15,471 bases of DNA from NCBI GenBank assembly GCA_025362155.1, contig JANYHX010000262.1:1-15471 (forward strand), read 5' to 3'. Below the pieces are notes generated by a model. The model was not told the origin of the DNA. It saw nothing but the letters and a program-made list of their open reading frames with translations, and did not search any database. The translations under genes were made by a program, and so were the position numbers. The DNA is from Gallionella sp. (lineage in GTDB: Bacteria > Pseudomonadota > Gammaproteobacteria > Burkholderiales > Gallionellaceae). Shown in pieces: positions 7,106 through 14,129 of the stretch (its first letter is position 1; every line of letters begins with the position of its first letter).

Positions 7106-10100
7106 CTAAAGTTGGCTGGGATGAACGGGTAAGTTTTCTTCTGCGCTCCCCCATTTGGCAGGGGGAAGGCTGCGCTGTTTGACCAGAGCGTACAGCACCG
7201 GAATCACCACCAATGTTAGCACCGTCGAAGAAATCATCCCGCCTATCATAGGCGCAGCGATACGGCTCATTACTTCGGAGCCGGTTCCGCTGCCCCACAT
7301 GATGGGCAGCAGTCCGGCCATGATGGCGACTACCGTCATCATTTTTGGCCTCACGCGTTCGACTGCACCTTGCATGATGGCGTCGTGTAAATCCTCGCGG
7401 CTTACCAGCCGCGAAGCGTTTGCCCCCTCTCCCTCCGGGGGATAACCAGCGACTTGCCCGCTTGCGGGCTTAGTCGAATGGCTAGTTGTTCCATCAGGGT
7501 TGGGGTGGGGGTGGCTTGCACATTCCGCCAATTTTTCCTGCCAGGCATGTTCCAGATAAATCAGCATCACCACGCCGGTCTCTGCCGCCACCCCTGCCAG
7601 CGCAATGAAACCAACCGCCACCGCGACGCTTAAATTGTAATTGAGCAGCCACAACAGCCACACCCCGCCGACCAGTGCAAACGGCACCGAGAGCATTACA
7701 ATCAATGATTCGGTGACGCGCCTGAAGTTGAGATAGAGCAGCATAAAAATAATCAGCAGCGTAATGGGAATGACGATTTTCATCTTGGCGGCAGCACGTT
7801 CCATGTATTCAAATTGCCCGCTCCAAGTCGCGTAATAGCCCGGCGGGAATTTTACTTTCTGCGCCACTGCCTTGCGCGCCTCTGCGACATAGGAGCCGAT
7901 GTCACGGTCGCGGATGTCCACGTAGATGTAAGCGGACAGCAGCGCGTTCTCGGTGCGTATGGATGGCGCGCCTTTACTGATGACGACTTTGGCGAGTTGT
8001 CCGAGCGGGATCATCGCGCCGCTGCCCTCGCTAGTCATAGACGTAGGCACTAATACCTCGTGCGCGATCTGCTCTGGTGTGCCGCGCAACTCGCGCGGGT
8101 AACGCACATTGACGCCGAAGCGCTCCAGGCCTTCCACCGTCGTGGTTACATTTTCGCCGCCCAGTGCGGTGGCGACCACATCCTGTAATTCACCTACCGT
8201 CAGCCCGTAGCGTGCCAGCGCGGCGCGATCCGGTTCGATATTCAAATAGAAGCCGCCGGTGATGCGCTCTGCATAGGCGCTGGTGGTACCCGGAATATTT
8301 TTGACTACCGCTTCGATGTCCTTGGCCAGGCGTTCCATTTCCTCGAGATTTTTACCAAATACTTTAATCCCTATCGGCGTGCGTATGCCGGTGGACAGCA
8401 TGTCGATGCGCGCTTTGATCGGCATGGTCCAGGAATTGGCCACACCGGGAAATTGCAAGGCTTTATCCATCTCGTCAATCAGCTTGTCGGTCGTCATGCC
8501 GGGTCGCCAATCTTCCTGCGGCTTGAGGTTGATCACGGTCTCGAACATTTCCAGCGGAGCCGGGTCGGTGGCGGTTTGCGCGCGCCCTGCCTTGCCGTAC
8601 ACCGACACGACTTCAGGAAAACTCTTGATGATTTTGTCCTGCGTTTGCAACAATTCCGCCGCCTTGGTCACCGACATGCCCGGCAAAGAAGAAGGCATAT
8701 AGAGCAGCGTGCCTTCGTTCAAGGGCGGCATGAACTCGCTACCTAAATGTAATGCCGGGTATAGCGTCAACCCCATTACCAGCAGCGCTGCAGCGATCGT
8801 GATTTTTTTGTGACGCATCACAGTGGCAATGACAGGCCGGTAACTCCAGATCAAAAATCGGTTCAGCGGATTGCGTGACTCCGGCATGATGCGGCCGCGT
8901 ATGAACAACATCATCAACACCGGCACCAGCGTGACGGACAGCAACGCCGCACCAGCCATCGCAAAAGTCTTGGTGAACGCCAGTGGTGCAAACAATCGCC
9001 CTTCCTGCGCTTCCAACGTGAACACCGGCAGGAATGACACGGTGATGATCAGCAGCGAAAAAAATAACGCCGGGCCGACTTCCTTGCAGGCGGCGATGAT
9101 GGCAGCAGCGCGCTGCGATAAGATTCCTTCCCCTTCAGGGGGAAGGCCAGGATGGGGGTGGGGTTTCTGTCCATTTTTTCCCCCATCCCCACCCCCGCCC
9201 TCCCCTTGAAGGGGAGGGGGTGATAGTCGCTCCAGATGCTTGTGCGCATTCTCTATCATCACTATCGCCGCATCCACCATCGCGCCGATGGCGATCGCAA
9301 TGCCGCCCAGACTCATGATATTGGAATTCAGCCCCAGCACGCGCATCGCAATGAAAGCGATCAGCACGCCTATGGGCAACATCACAATGGCGACCAGCGC
9401 ACTCCGTGCATGCATCAGGAACACCATGCACACCAGCGCGACGATCACGCCTTCTTCGAACAAAGTGCGTTTGAGCGTGGCGATGGCGCGCTGGATCAAC
9501 TCGGAACGGTCATACACCGTTTGTATCTTCACACCCTCCGGCAAACCTGCGGAGATTTCGGCGATCTTGTCCTTGATGTTCTGAATCACCTCCAGCGCGT
9601 TCTGCCCATAGCGTGCCATGGCGATGCCGGACACCACTTCCCCTTCGCCGTTCAGTTCGGTGATGCCACGCCTTTCATCCGGACCCAGTTCGACGCGCGC
9701 AATGTCGCGCAGCAGCACCGGTGTACCACGCTCGGATTTCACGACAATGTCCGCAATATCACTTTTGCCGCGCAGATAACCTTTGCCGCGCACCATGTAC
9801 TCGGTCTCGGCCATCTCGATCACGCGCCCGCCGACATCGCGGTTGGAATCGCGTATTGCCTGCGAAATTTTGCTGAGCGGAATGTTGTAGGCACGCAGCT
9901 TCTGCGGATCGACCGTCACCTGGTATTGCTGCACAAAGCCGCCGATGGATGCGACCTCAGAAACACCGTGCGCCTTGGTCAGTTGGTAACGCAGATACCA
10001 GTCCTGCATGGTGCGCAGCTCGGCGAGATTATGTTTGTCGCTGAGCACCGCGTACTGGTACACCCAGCCCACTCCGGTCGCATCCGGCCCAAGCTGCGGC

Positions 10101-10477
10101 GACACTCCCTTGGGCATGCGCCCCGCGATGCTGTTGAGATACTCCAGCACGCGCGAACGCGCCCAGTAGATATCCGTGCCATCCTCGAAAATCACGTACA
10201 CAAATGATGCCCCGAAGAACGAAAAGCCGCGCACGACTTTCGATTTCGGCACGGACAGCATCGCGGTAGTAAGTGGATAGGTAACCTGATCCTCTACCAC
10301 CTGCGGTGCCTGTCCCGAGTATTCGGTGTAGACGATCACCTGTACGTCGGATAAATCCGGCAATGCGTCCAGCGGCGTTTTGACCACGGCATAAATTCCC
10401 GCCAGCGTGATAAACAGCGTGGCGAGTATCACCAGAAAGCGATTGCGCGCCGACCAATCTATGATGTTATTCAGCAT
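7106..10477 (-). CDS. cusA: Cu(I)/Ag(I) efflux RND pump CusA with in-frame repeat insertions
   Basis: Inner-membrane proton-driven pump of a tripartite system, 1123 residues. It belongs to the copper/silver group: TM4 carries AIGAMVDAAIVMIENAHKHL, and the three Met ligands known from E. coli CusA (573, 623, 672) are found at 594, 644 and 693 in LLYMPSSLPG, PLEMFETV and RIDMLSTG, at a constant offset. Proton-relay residues are present: Asp402 (TM4), the Glu of GVAAETGVVM (TM10) and the Lys of RVRPKMMT. Two Pro/Gly/His-rich inserts encoded by palindromic repeats lie at residues 419-452 and in the TM10-TM11 loop, and a third hairpin codes for part of the C-terminal tail. All keep the frame, so the pump may work. 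The start ATG has GGAG eight bases upstream. Confidence 0.95.
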   Translation of the reverse strand: MLNNIIDWSARNRFLVILATLFITLAGIYAVVKTPLDALPDLSDVQVIVYTEYSGQAPQVVEDQVTYPLTTAMLSVPKSKVVRGFSFFGASFVYVIFEDGTDIYWARSRVLEYLNSIAGRMPKGVSPQLGPDATGVGWVYQYAVLSDKHNLAELRTMQDWYLRYQLTKAHGVSEVASIGGFVQQYQVTVDPQKLRAYNIPLSKISQAIRDSNRDVGGRVIEMAETEYMVRGKGYLRGKSDIADIVVKSERGTPVLLRDIARVELGPDERRGITELNGEGEVVSGIAMARYGQNALEVIQNIKDKIAEISAGLPEGVKIQTVYDRSELIQRAIATLKRTLFEEGVIVALVCMVFLMHARSALVAIVMLPIGVLIAFIAMRVLGLNSNIMSLGGIAIAIGAMVDAAIVMIENAHKHLERLSPPPLQGEGGGGDGGKNGQKPHPHPGLPPEGEGILSQRAAAIIAACKEVGPALFFSLLIITVSFLPVFTLEAQEGRLFAPLAFTKTFAMAGAALLSVTLVPVLMMLFIRGRIMPESRNPLNRFLIWSYRPVIATVMRHKKITIAAALLVMGLTLYPALHLGSEFMPPLNEGTLLYMPSSLPGMSVTKAAELLQTQDKIIKSFPEVVSVYGKAGRAQTATDPAPLEMFETVINLKPQEDWRPGMTTDKLIDEMDKALQFPGVANSWTMPIKARIDMLSTGIRTPIGIKVFGKNLEEMERLAKDIEAVVKNIPGTTSAYAERITGGFYLNIEPDRAALARYGLTVGELQDVVATALGGENVTTTVEGLERFGVNVRYPRELRGTPEQIAHEVLVPTSMTSEGSGAMIPLGQLAKVVISKGAPSIRTENALLSAYIYVDIRDRDIGSYVAEARKAVAQKVKFPPGYYATWSGQFEYMERAAAKMKIVIPITLLIIFMLLYLNFRRVTESLIVMLSVPFALVGGVWLLWLLNYNLSVAVAVGFIALAGVAAETGVVMLIYLEHAWQEKLAECASHPHPNPDGTTSHSTKPASGQVAGYPPEGEGANASRLVSREDLHDAIMQGAVERVRPKMMTVVAIMAGLLPIMWGSGTGSEVMSRIAAPMIGGMISSTVLTLVVIPVLYALVKQRSLPPAKWGSAEENLPVHPSQL
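7147..7166. repeat. short palindromic repeat encoding the CusA C-terminal tail
   Basis: TCCCCC (7147-7152) and GGGGGA (7161-7166) form a hairpin around an eight-base loop. The hairpin is translated as part of the tail SLPPAKWGSAEENLPVHPSQ at the CusA C-terminus. The truncated cusA copy at 3661 ends about ten residues sooner and without this motif. The composition resembles the other palindromes in the operon but the loop differs, so it is probably another repeat family. Confidence 0.5.
7224..7261. repeat. 38-base direct repeat, copy 2 (cusA 3' end)
   Basis: Perfect match, in the same orientation, to 3740-3777. Here it lies within the intact cusA gene, just before its C-terminal tail. The two copies are 3484 bases apart and enclose the P2A ATPase gene and the gene debris. 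Confidence 0.9.
7421..7516. repeat. palindromic element A, inserted in frame in cusA (TM10-TM11 loop)
   Basis: About 96-105 bases, with one end GCCCCCTCTCCCTCCGGGGG (7423-7442) and the other GGGTTGGGGTGGGGGTGG (7498-7515), the same GC-rich design as elements B and C. Between them lies a second hairpin, GCCCGCTTGCGGGC (7456-7469), with outer arms CGACT (7449-7453) and AGTCG (7472-7476). It is translated into a peptide containing SHPHPNPDGTTSHS and VAGYPPEGEGANAS. E. coli CusA has a short unrelated linker at this place. No stop codon or frameshift is introduced. Confidence 0.85.
9122..9223. repeat. palindromic element B, inserted in frame in cusA (TM4-TM5 loop)
   Basis: A 102-base, exactly 34-codon double palindrome. 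On the plus strand it runs hairpin CCTTCCCCTTCAGGGGGAAG (from 9126), arm GGATGGGGGTGGGG (9150-9163), a 16-base spacer, the opposing arm CCCCCATCCCCACCCC (from 9180), then the perfect hairpin CCCTCCCCTT/G/AAGGGGAGGG (9198-9218). Translated on the minus strand it gives SPPPLQGEGGGGDGG through PHPHPGLPPEGEGI, residues 419-452 of CusA. Relative to the E. coli loop the net gain is about 21 residues. Confidence 0.9.
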
Positions 10478-10500
10478 TCCTTAATCTCCATTTATTATTA

Positions 10501-10588
10501 CCCCCCATCCCCTCCCCAGCCCTCCCCTTGAAGGGGAGGGAGTCAAACTCCTTCCCCTTCAGGGGGAAGGTGGGGATGGGGGTGGGGT
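10501..10588. repeat. palindromic element C between cusA and the DUF559 gene
   Basis: Two repeat units in opposite orientation. The left unit (10501-10540) ends in the perfect hairpin CCCTCCCCTT/G/AAGGGGAGGG (10520-10540). The right unit (10550-10588) starts with CCTTCCCC (10550-10557) paired with GGGGAAGG (10563-10570) and continues GTGGGGATGGGGGTGGGG. The units match the two halves of element B but in the reverse order. The right unit is translated as TPPPSPPSP and supplies the stop codon of the DUF559 protein. As transcribed hairpins between cusB and cusA they could also lower or stabilise the message; that is inference. Confidence 0.9.
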
Positions 10589-10948
10589 TAGCTTGTGCTT
10601 CTCAAGCTCCAACCAAATCGCTTCAACAACCGATTCAATCTCATTCAAAACCTGATTGTTCCAAAACCGCATGACTCGAAAGCCTGCGTTCTCCAACATC
10701 TGATCGCGCCGTACATCCCCGGTTGATTCATTGTGTTGCCCTCCATCTACTTCAACCACCAGCTTTGCTTCAAGGCAAACAAAATCCAGAATGAAATCGC
10801 CGAACGGATGCTGGCGTCTGAATTTGTAGTCCTTGATCTGACATCCGCGTAAACGTCTCCACAGCGCCTGTTCGGCATCCGTCATGTTGATCCGCAGTTT
10901 TCGCTGTATGCGGTTTTTCAGGACAAAGGTGTTGGTTTGGCCTTTCAT
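10559..10948 (-). CDS. DUF559 (Vsr-like, PD-(D/E)XK) endonuclease-domain protein
   Basis: A 129-residue protein with the complete DUF559 core at about 22-115: MTDAEQALWRRLRG, YKFRRQHPFGDFILDFVCLE, KLVVEVDGGQH and GFRVMRFWNNQVL. The Asp in ILDF and the Glu-x-Asp of VEVDGGQH are the expected metal-binding residues of this restriction-endonuclease-like fold related to the mismatch endonuclease Vsr. The last ten residues, LTPPPSPPSP, and the stop codon come from palindromic element C. The ATG overlaps the cusB stop by ATGA and has an ideal GGAGG (10955-10959) inside the cusB end. The gene separates cusB from cusA, which adjoin in ordinary cus operons, so it is an insertion. It plays no known part in metal transport; a role in repeat mobility is hypothetical. 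Confidence 0.88.
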   Translation of the reverse strand: MKGQTNTFVLKNRIQRKLRINMTDAEQALWRRLRGCQIKDYKFRRQHPFGDFILDFVCLEAKLVVEVDGGQHNESTGDVRRDQMLENAGFRVMRFWNNQVLNEIESVVEAIWLELEKHKLTPPPSPPSP

Positions 10949-12273
10949 TGTTTACCTCCATCTTTACTCTTGTCACCCATGCCACTCAACGCCGCCTTGA
11001 GATTGCTTTCTGCATCGATTAAAAAGTTGGCGGAGGTTACTACCTGTTCTCCTGCAGCGAGACCCTCTACCACTTCGACGTAATTTTCACTGCGGCTGCC
11101 AAGCTTTACGGTGCGAGGCTCAAAGTGCCCTTCTGCCCGCTGCACCAGCACAATTTGTCGGGTGCCGCTATCGATCACGGCTGAAGTCGGCACAGTGAGC
11201 ACCTTGCCGTTTTGCGAAACTCCGTGAGATGCTCTGGGGGATGCGGCGAGCTCCATGTTGGCGAACATCGCAGGCTTGAGCAAACCTTGGCGATTGGGCA
11301 TTTCCACCCGCACCTGCACAGTGCGCGTCACGGCATTCAAGGTCGGGGAGATGAAGGCGATCTTGCCCTGGAAAATTTTATTCTGATAAGCGTCCAGAGT
11401 GACATGTGCGACATTGCCCACTCTAACCTGCCCGATGTCCTGCTCGGCTACCTCGGCAACCACCCATACCGAAGAGAGATCGGCGATCTGGTAGAGCACT
11501 TCACCGGGCATGAAGCGCATCCCCTGTACTGCTTTCTTGTCTATCACTGCCCCGGAGACCGGCGCGTAAAATGTCACGCTGCGCTGCTCTTTGGAATTCT
11601 TGAATTGCCGGATTTGCTGCTCGCCGATTCCCCAGTTTTTCAGGCGCGCCAAACTGGCTGCAGCGAGTTGACTCATACTGCTTTTAGCGCTGTATACGGG
11701 CGCTTCACTACCCGTATCCTGCAGCGACGCTTCACCTTGCGCGGCAAGCGCATATTCACGCAATGCGGAAATCAGCTCCGGGCTATACACATCAAATAGC
11801 CGTTGCCCTTTGCTGACTGCTTGCCCAGTAGTGTTAACGTACAGCCGCTCCACCCAGCCTTCAAATTTTGGCGCAATGGTATAGGTACGCGCCTCATTGA
11901 CTTCAACTCGTCCCACCGCGCGTATGGTTTTGTCCAGGTTACGCAATGTTGCCGCTTCGCTTTTTACACCCAGCTTCTGTACCTTTTGGATGCTTATACT
12001 GACCTGTCCTGAGCCTGTAGAAGCAGTTTGCTTGTCGTCCGTGGCATTCATCTCGCCATCCAACACAGGCACATAATCCATTCCCATGGAATCTTTCTTC
12101 GGTAGCGGCGATGTGTCCGGCAATCCCATCGGATTGCGGTAGAACAGGATTTTTTTGCCAGATACATTCTGCTCAATGTTTCCTGTCTTTCGAACGCCCA
12201 GCCCATATCCGGCGGCGCCCACACACAGAACAACCACAGCGCCAATTAATATTGCACTATTTTTTTTCATCAT
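10945..12273 (-). CDS. cusB: Cu(I)/Ag(I) efflux periplasmic adaptor CusB
   Basis: A 442-residue membrane-fusion protein joining CusA to CusC across the periplasm. An N-terminal helix (about 8-27) anchors or exports it. Residues 44-70 hold the heavy-metal binding motif FYRNPMGLPDTSPLPKKDSM followed by GMDYVPV, a Met-rich form typical of Cus adaptors, with Met49, Met63 and Met65 as likely Cu(I)/Ag(I) ligands. The barrel-sandwich region begins near IAPKFEGWVERLYVNTTGQA, with a hairpin around YSPELISALREYALA and the beta-barrel stretch RFMPGEVLYQIADLSSVWVV. Its ATG overlaps the cusC stop (ATGA, 12270-12273); a second ATG follows directly and could be used instead. It probably passes metal to CusA. 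Confidence 0.94.
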   Translation of the reverse strand: MMKKNSAILIGAVVVLCVGAAGYGLGVRKTGNIEQNVSGKKILFYRNPMGLPDTSPLPKKDSMGMDYVPVLDGEMNATDDKQTASTGSGQVSISIQKVQKLGVKSEAATLRNLDKTIRAVGRVEVNEARTYTIAPKFEGWVERLYVNTTGQAVSKGQRLFDVYSPELISALREYALAAQGEASLQDTGSEAPVYSAKSSMSQLAAASLARLKNWGIGEQQIRQFKNSKEQRSVTFYAPVSGAVIDKKAVQGMRFMPGEVLYQIADLSSVWVVAEVAEQDIGQVRVGNVAHVTLDAYQNKIFQGKIAFISPTLNAVTRTVQVRVEMPNRQGLLKPAMFANMELAASPRASHGVSQNGKVLTVPTSAVIDSGTRQIVLVQRAEGHFEPRTVKLGSRSENYVEVVEGLAAGEQVVTSANFLIDAESNLKAALSGMGDKSKDGGKQ

Positions 12274-13529
12274 TCTTCTCCCAACAGACGTTCGATTTCT
12301 GCCCAGCGCAATTGCGCCTCAAGTTGTGCCTTGAGTTGCTGCTGCCGGGCTTTCAGTATCTGCCGCTGCGCATCCAGCAGGATGGCGAAGTCCACCCTGC
12401 CATTTTCATAGCCGCTCAATGCAGATTGGTAGGTTAGTTCGGCTTGGGGCAGCAGTTGAGTCGTAATCAAGGATGCGCTGCGCCGGGCGGTATCCAGGCT
12501 GATCAGGCTTTCCGATAAATCCGCCAACATCTGATTGAGCAGGGCATCACTGCGTGCTCCGGAAGCGGCCAGCATAGCTTCAGCCTCGCGCTGTTTCGAG
12601 TGGCGCACTCCTTGATGTAGCGGGATGCTGAACTCGACCATCAAATCCCAGGTCTTGATGGCACTGCCGCTCTGGGTGGGCGCAACCCCCACTGTGAAGC
12701 CGGGATAACGGTTGGTATAAGCAAGGTCTCGGCTCTTTTCGGCCTCGATTCTGCGCGCCTCAGCGATCAGCAATTGCGGGTTACGCGCGCGCAGCTTTTG
12801 TTCCAGCAGGTTGTAATCAAGTTGTGCTGCTGTTGGTAAGGGACGTAAAGATTCAGGTTGCGCCAATGCGGTCATCGCCGGGCGCGATAACAATGTATTT
12901 AGTCGGCCTTGTGCGTGATGCTCTTCCTTTTCCAGGTCCAGCAGTTCGCTGCGCAAATCCGTCTGCGCCACCTGTGCCACGATGACTTCTTGTTGTGCCC
13001 CTAGCCCGTGGGCATAACGTGTCTGCGCCACTTGCTCCAGACTGGTCATTAAATCCAGCGTTTCATGGGCCAGCCGCTGGCTGCCTGTTACATAGTAATA
13101 CATGGCGTAGGAAGCTTTGATCTTGCTGGCCAATTCCGCCCAGCTTGAGGCGACTTGACCCTCGGCTTGCGCCGCCTGCGCCTCGGCAATCTCGCGCTGT
13201 AAATCGCGCTTGCCGAACCACGGTATGGATTGCATTAACGTATAGCGCGTGCCGCCTACTTGGGAAGGCAGCAGGCTGGGGCTTTTGTTCGTGCCTTGAT
13301 TGGTAATGTCCATCAGCTCGGTGCGCAATATCGGGTCGGGCAGCGCCGACGCAGGCTCCACCCGTTGCTGGGCGGCCTCCACTTCGTAGCGCGACGCCGC
13401 AAGTTCGGGATTATGCTCCCTTGCGTAGTCGAGCAGCCCGGTGAGATTCGCGCCCAGCGAGGGCTCATCTGCAGCGCTGGCCGGAGTGAGCCAGAGCGCG
13501 TACAAAATGGTGTAAAGAAGTATTTTCAT
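12270..13529 (-). CDS. cusC: outer-membrane efflux channel of the Cus system (TolC family)
   Basis: A 419-residue TolC-type outer-membrane factor giving the exit duct for the pump. It has the two repeated alpha-hairpin halves of the family, with marks such as YAREHNPELAASRYEVEAA near the start, LMQSIPWFGKRDLQREIAEA, RNPQLLIAEARRIEAEKSRD opening the second half, and YQSALSGYENGRVDFAILLD near the end. The signal peptide MKILLYTILYALWLTPASAA has no lipobox Cys, so unlike E. coli CusC it is probably not a lipoprotein. I chose the ATG at 13529 because AGGA lies eight bases upstream; an ATG three codons earlier (13538) abuts AGG and is poorly spaced. It is first of the overlapping cusCB pair. The substrate is assigned from the partner genes; the sequence alone would fit CzcC equally. 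Confidence 0.92.
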   Translation of the reverse strand: MKILLYTILYALWLTPASAADEPSLGANLTGLLDYAREHNPELAASRYEVEAAQQRVEPASALPDPILRTELMDITNQGTNKSPSLLPSQVGGTRYTLMQSIPWFGKRDLQREIAEAQAAQAEGQVASSWAELASKIKASYAMYYYVTGSQRLAHETLDLMTSLEQVAQTRYAHGLGAQQEVIVAQVAQTDLRSELLDLEKEEHHAQGRLNTLLSRPAMTALAQPESLRPLPTAAQLDYNLLEQKLRARNPQLLIAEARRIEAEKSRDLAYTNRYPGFTVGVAPTQSGSAIKTWDLMVEFSIPLHQGVRHSKQREAEAMLAASGARSDALLNQMLADLSESLISLDTARRSASLITTQLLPQAELTYQSALSGYENGRVDFAILLDAQRQILKARQQQLKAQLEAQLRWAEIERLLGEE

Positions 13530-13538
13530 ATTCCGCAT

Positions 13539-13684
13539 CCTGTTGCATTACAAGACCATCGGACAGTCGCTAGCGACCGCCGCACGATGCGGGACAAGAC
13601 AGATTATGAAATCAACCAGATGGTGAAATCACAATGGCGCCATGAATTCAAACCAACGGAAATAACAGACGGACTCGTCCCGCG
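13539..13684 (-). promoter_or_regulatory. intergenic region upstream of cusC with short palindromes
   Basis: This 146-base gap holds two perfect palindromes, GTCGCTAGCGAC (13566-13577) and ATGGCGCCAT (13634-13643), either of which could be an operator. Candidate -35 boxes of the TTGA type occur on the minus strand, but I see no convincing -10 at the right spacing. No CueR or CusR type site was recognised. The cus genes may instead be transcribed from upstream of the small exported protein. Confidence 0.3.
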
Positions 13685-14071
13685 TTAAGCGCGAGCGAGC
13701 GGTGGCGGATCAAGCGGAGCCGAGGTGAAGGATTGAAACTGCGTGGAGGAAGGGGCAAACGACTGTGCTGCGGAGGGGATATCTGCAATTGCGACCGTCA
13801 CGGCCGCCAGGTAGGAACAACAGGCAAGCTGGCATATACCGTGGTCATTATGGCAAGTGTTTTGCTGATCGTGCTGGGGGATTTGTTGCTGCTCATCTGC
13901 GGCAACTTGCAGATATTGATCCATGGCTGAAGCAGTCTGCACGGTTTGCATGGCTTGGCAGTCGCCGCCCATGGACGGCATCACAATCGAAGCAGCCAGC
14001 GCATTGCCGCTGAATAGCGGTAACCAAACAGCTAAAAATATAGCAAGAAATTGTCTGAAATGGAGATTCAT
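13685..14071 (-). CDS. small exported Cys/His-rich protein upstream of cusCBA (CzcI-like)
   Basis: A 128-residue protein with a clear signal peptide (cleavage near GNALA, residue 26). The mature part has a Gln/Asp-rich linker and a compact Cys/His cluster, NTCHNDHGICQLACC (residues 71-85: Cys73, His74, His77, Cys80, Cys84, Cys85), able to bind a soft metal ion. It ends in a Pro-rich SAPLDPPPLARA tail. Small secreted proteins of similar layout, such as CzcI, precede heavy-metal RND operons in betaproteobacteria and are thought to modulate them; calling this one a relative rests on position and general look, not on a firm motif. The ATG at 14071 has only a weak ribosome site. A TTGACT at about 14100 on the minus strand is a possible -35 box. 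Confidence 0.7.
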   Translation of the reverse strand: MNLHFRQFLAIFLAVWLPLFSGNALAASIVMPSMGGDCQAMQTVQTASAMDQYLQVAADEQQQIPQHDQQNTCHNDHGICQLACCSYLAAVTVAIADIPSAAQSFAPSSTQFQSFTSAPLDPPPLARA

Positions 14072-14129
14072 GTCTGTAGCTTGGCAAAACTTGGCGCATT
14101 AGTCAAACATTAATTAGGTGGCTGGCCAG

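Noticed and set aside
9236..10207. Long open frame of 323 codons on the plus strand
   Set aside because: It lies entirely antisense to cusA, whose motifs are complete here; its His- and Gln-rich product has no recognisable domain.
7106..10477. cusA as a pseudogene because of the insertions
   Set aside because: All insertions keep the frame, and the Met ligands and proton-relay residues are present, so disruption is not supported by the sequence.
10520..10570. Element C hairpins as a rho-independent terminator after the DUF559 gene
   Set aside because: The stems are strong but no T-run follows on the minus strand, and the same hairpins occur inside cusA, where termination would be lethal to the gene.
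9122..10588. Repeated GC-rich elements as a CRISPR array
   Set aside because: There are only a few copies, unevenly spaced, in both orientations and inside coding sequence, with no constant-length spacers.
7106..13529. Assignment of the pump to zinc, cobalt or cadmium (CzcCBA)
   Set aside because: The three Met ligands, the GAMVDAAIVMIENAHK signature and the YRNPM/GMDYVPV adaptor motif all indicate the Cu(I)/Ag(I) group.
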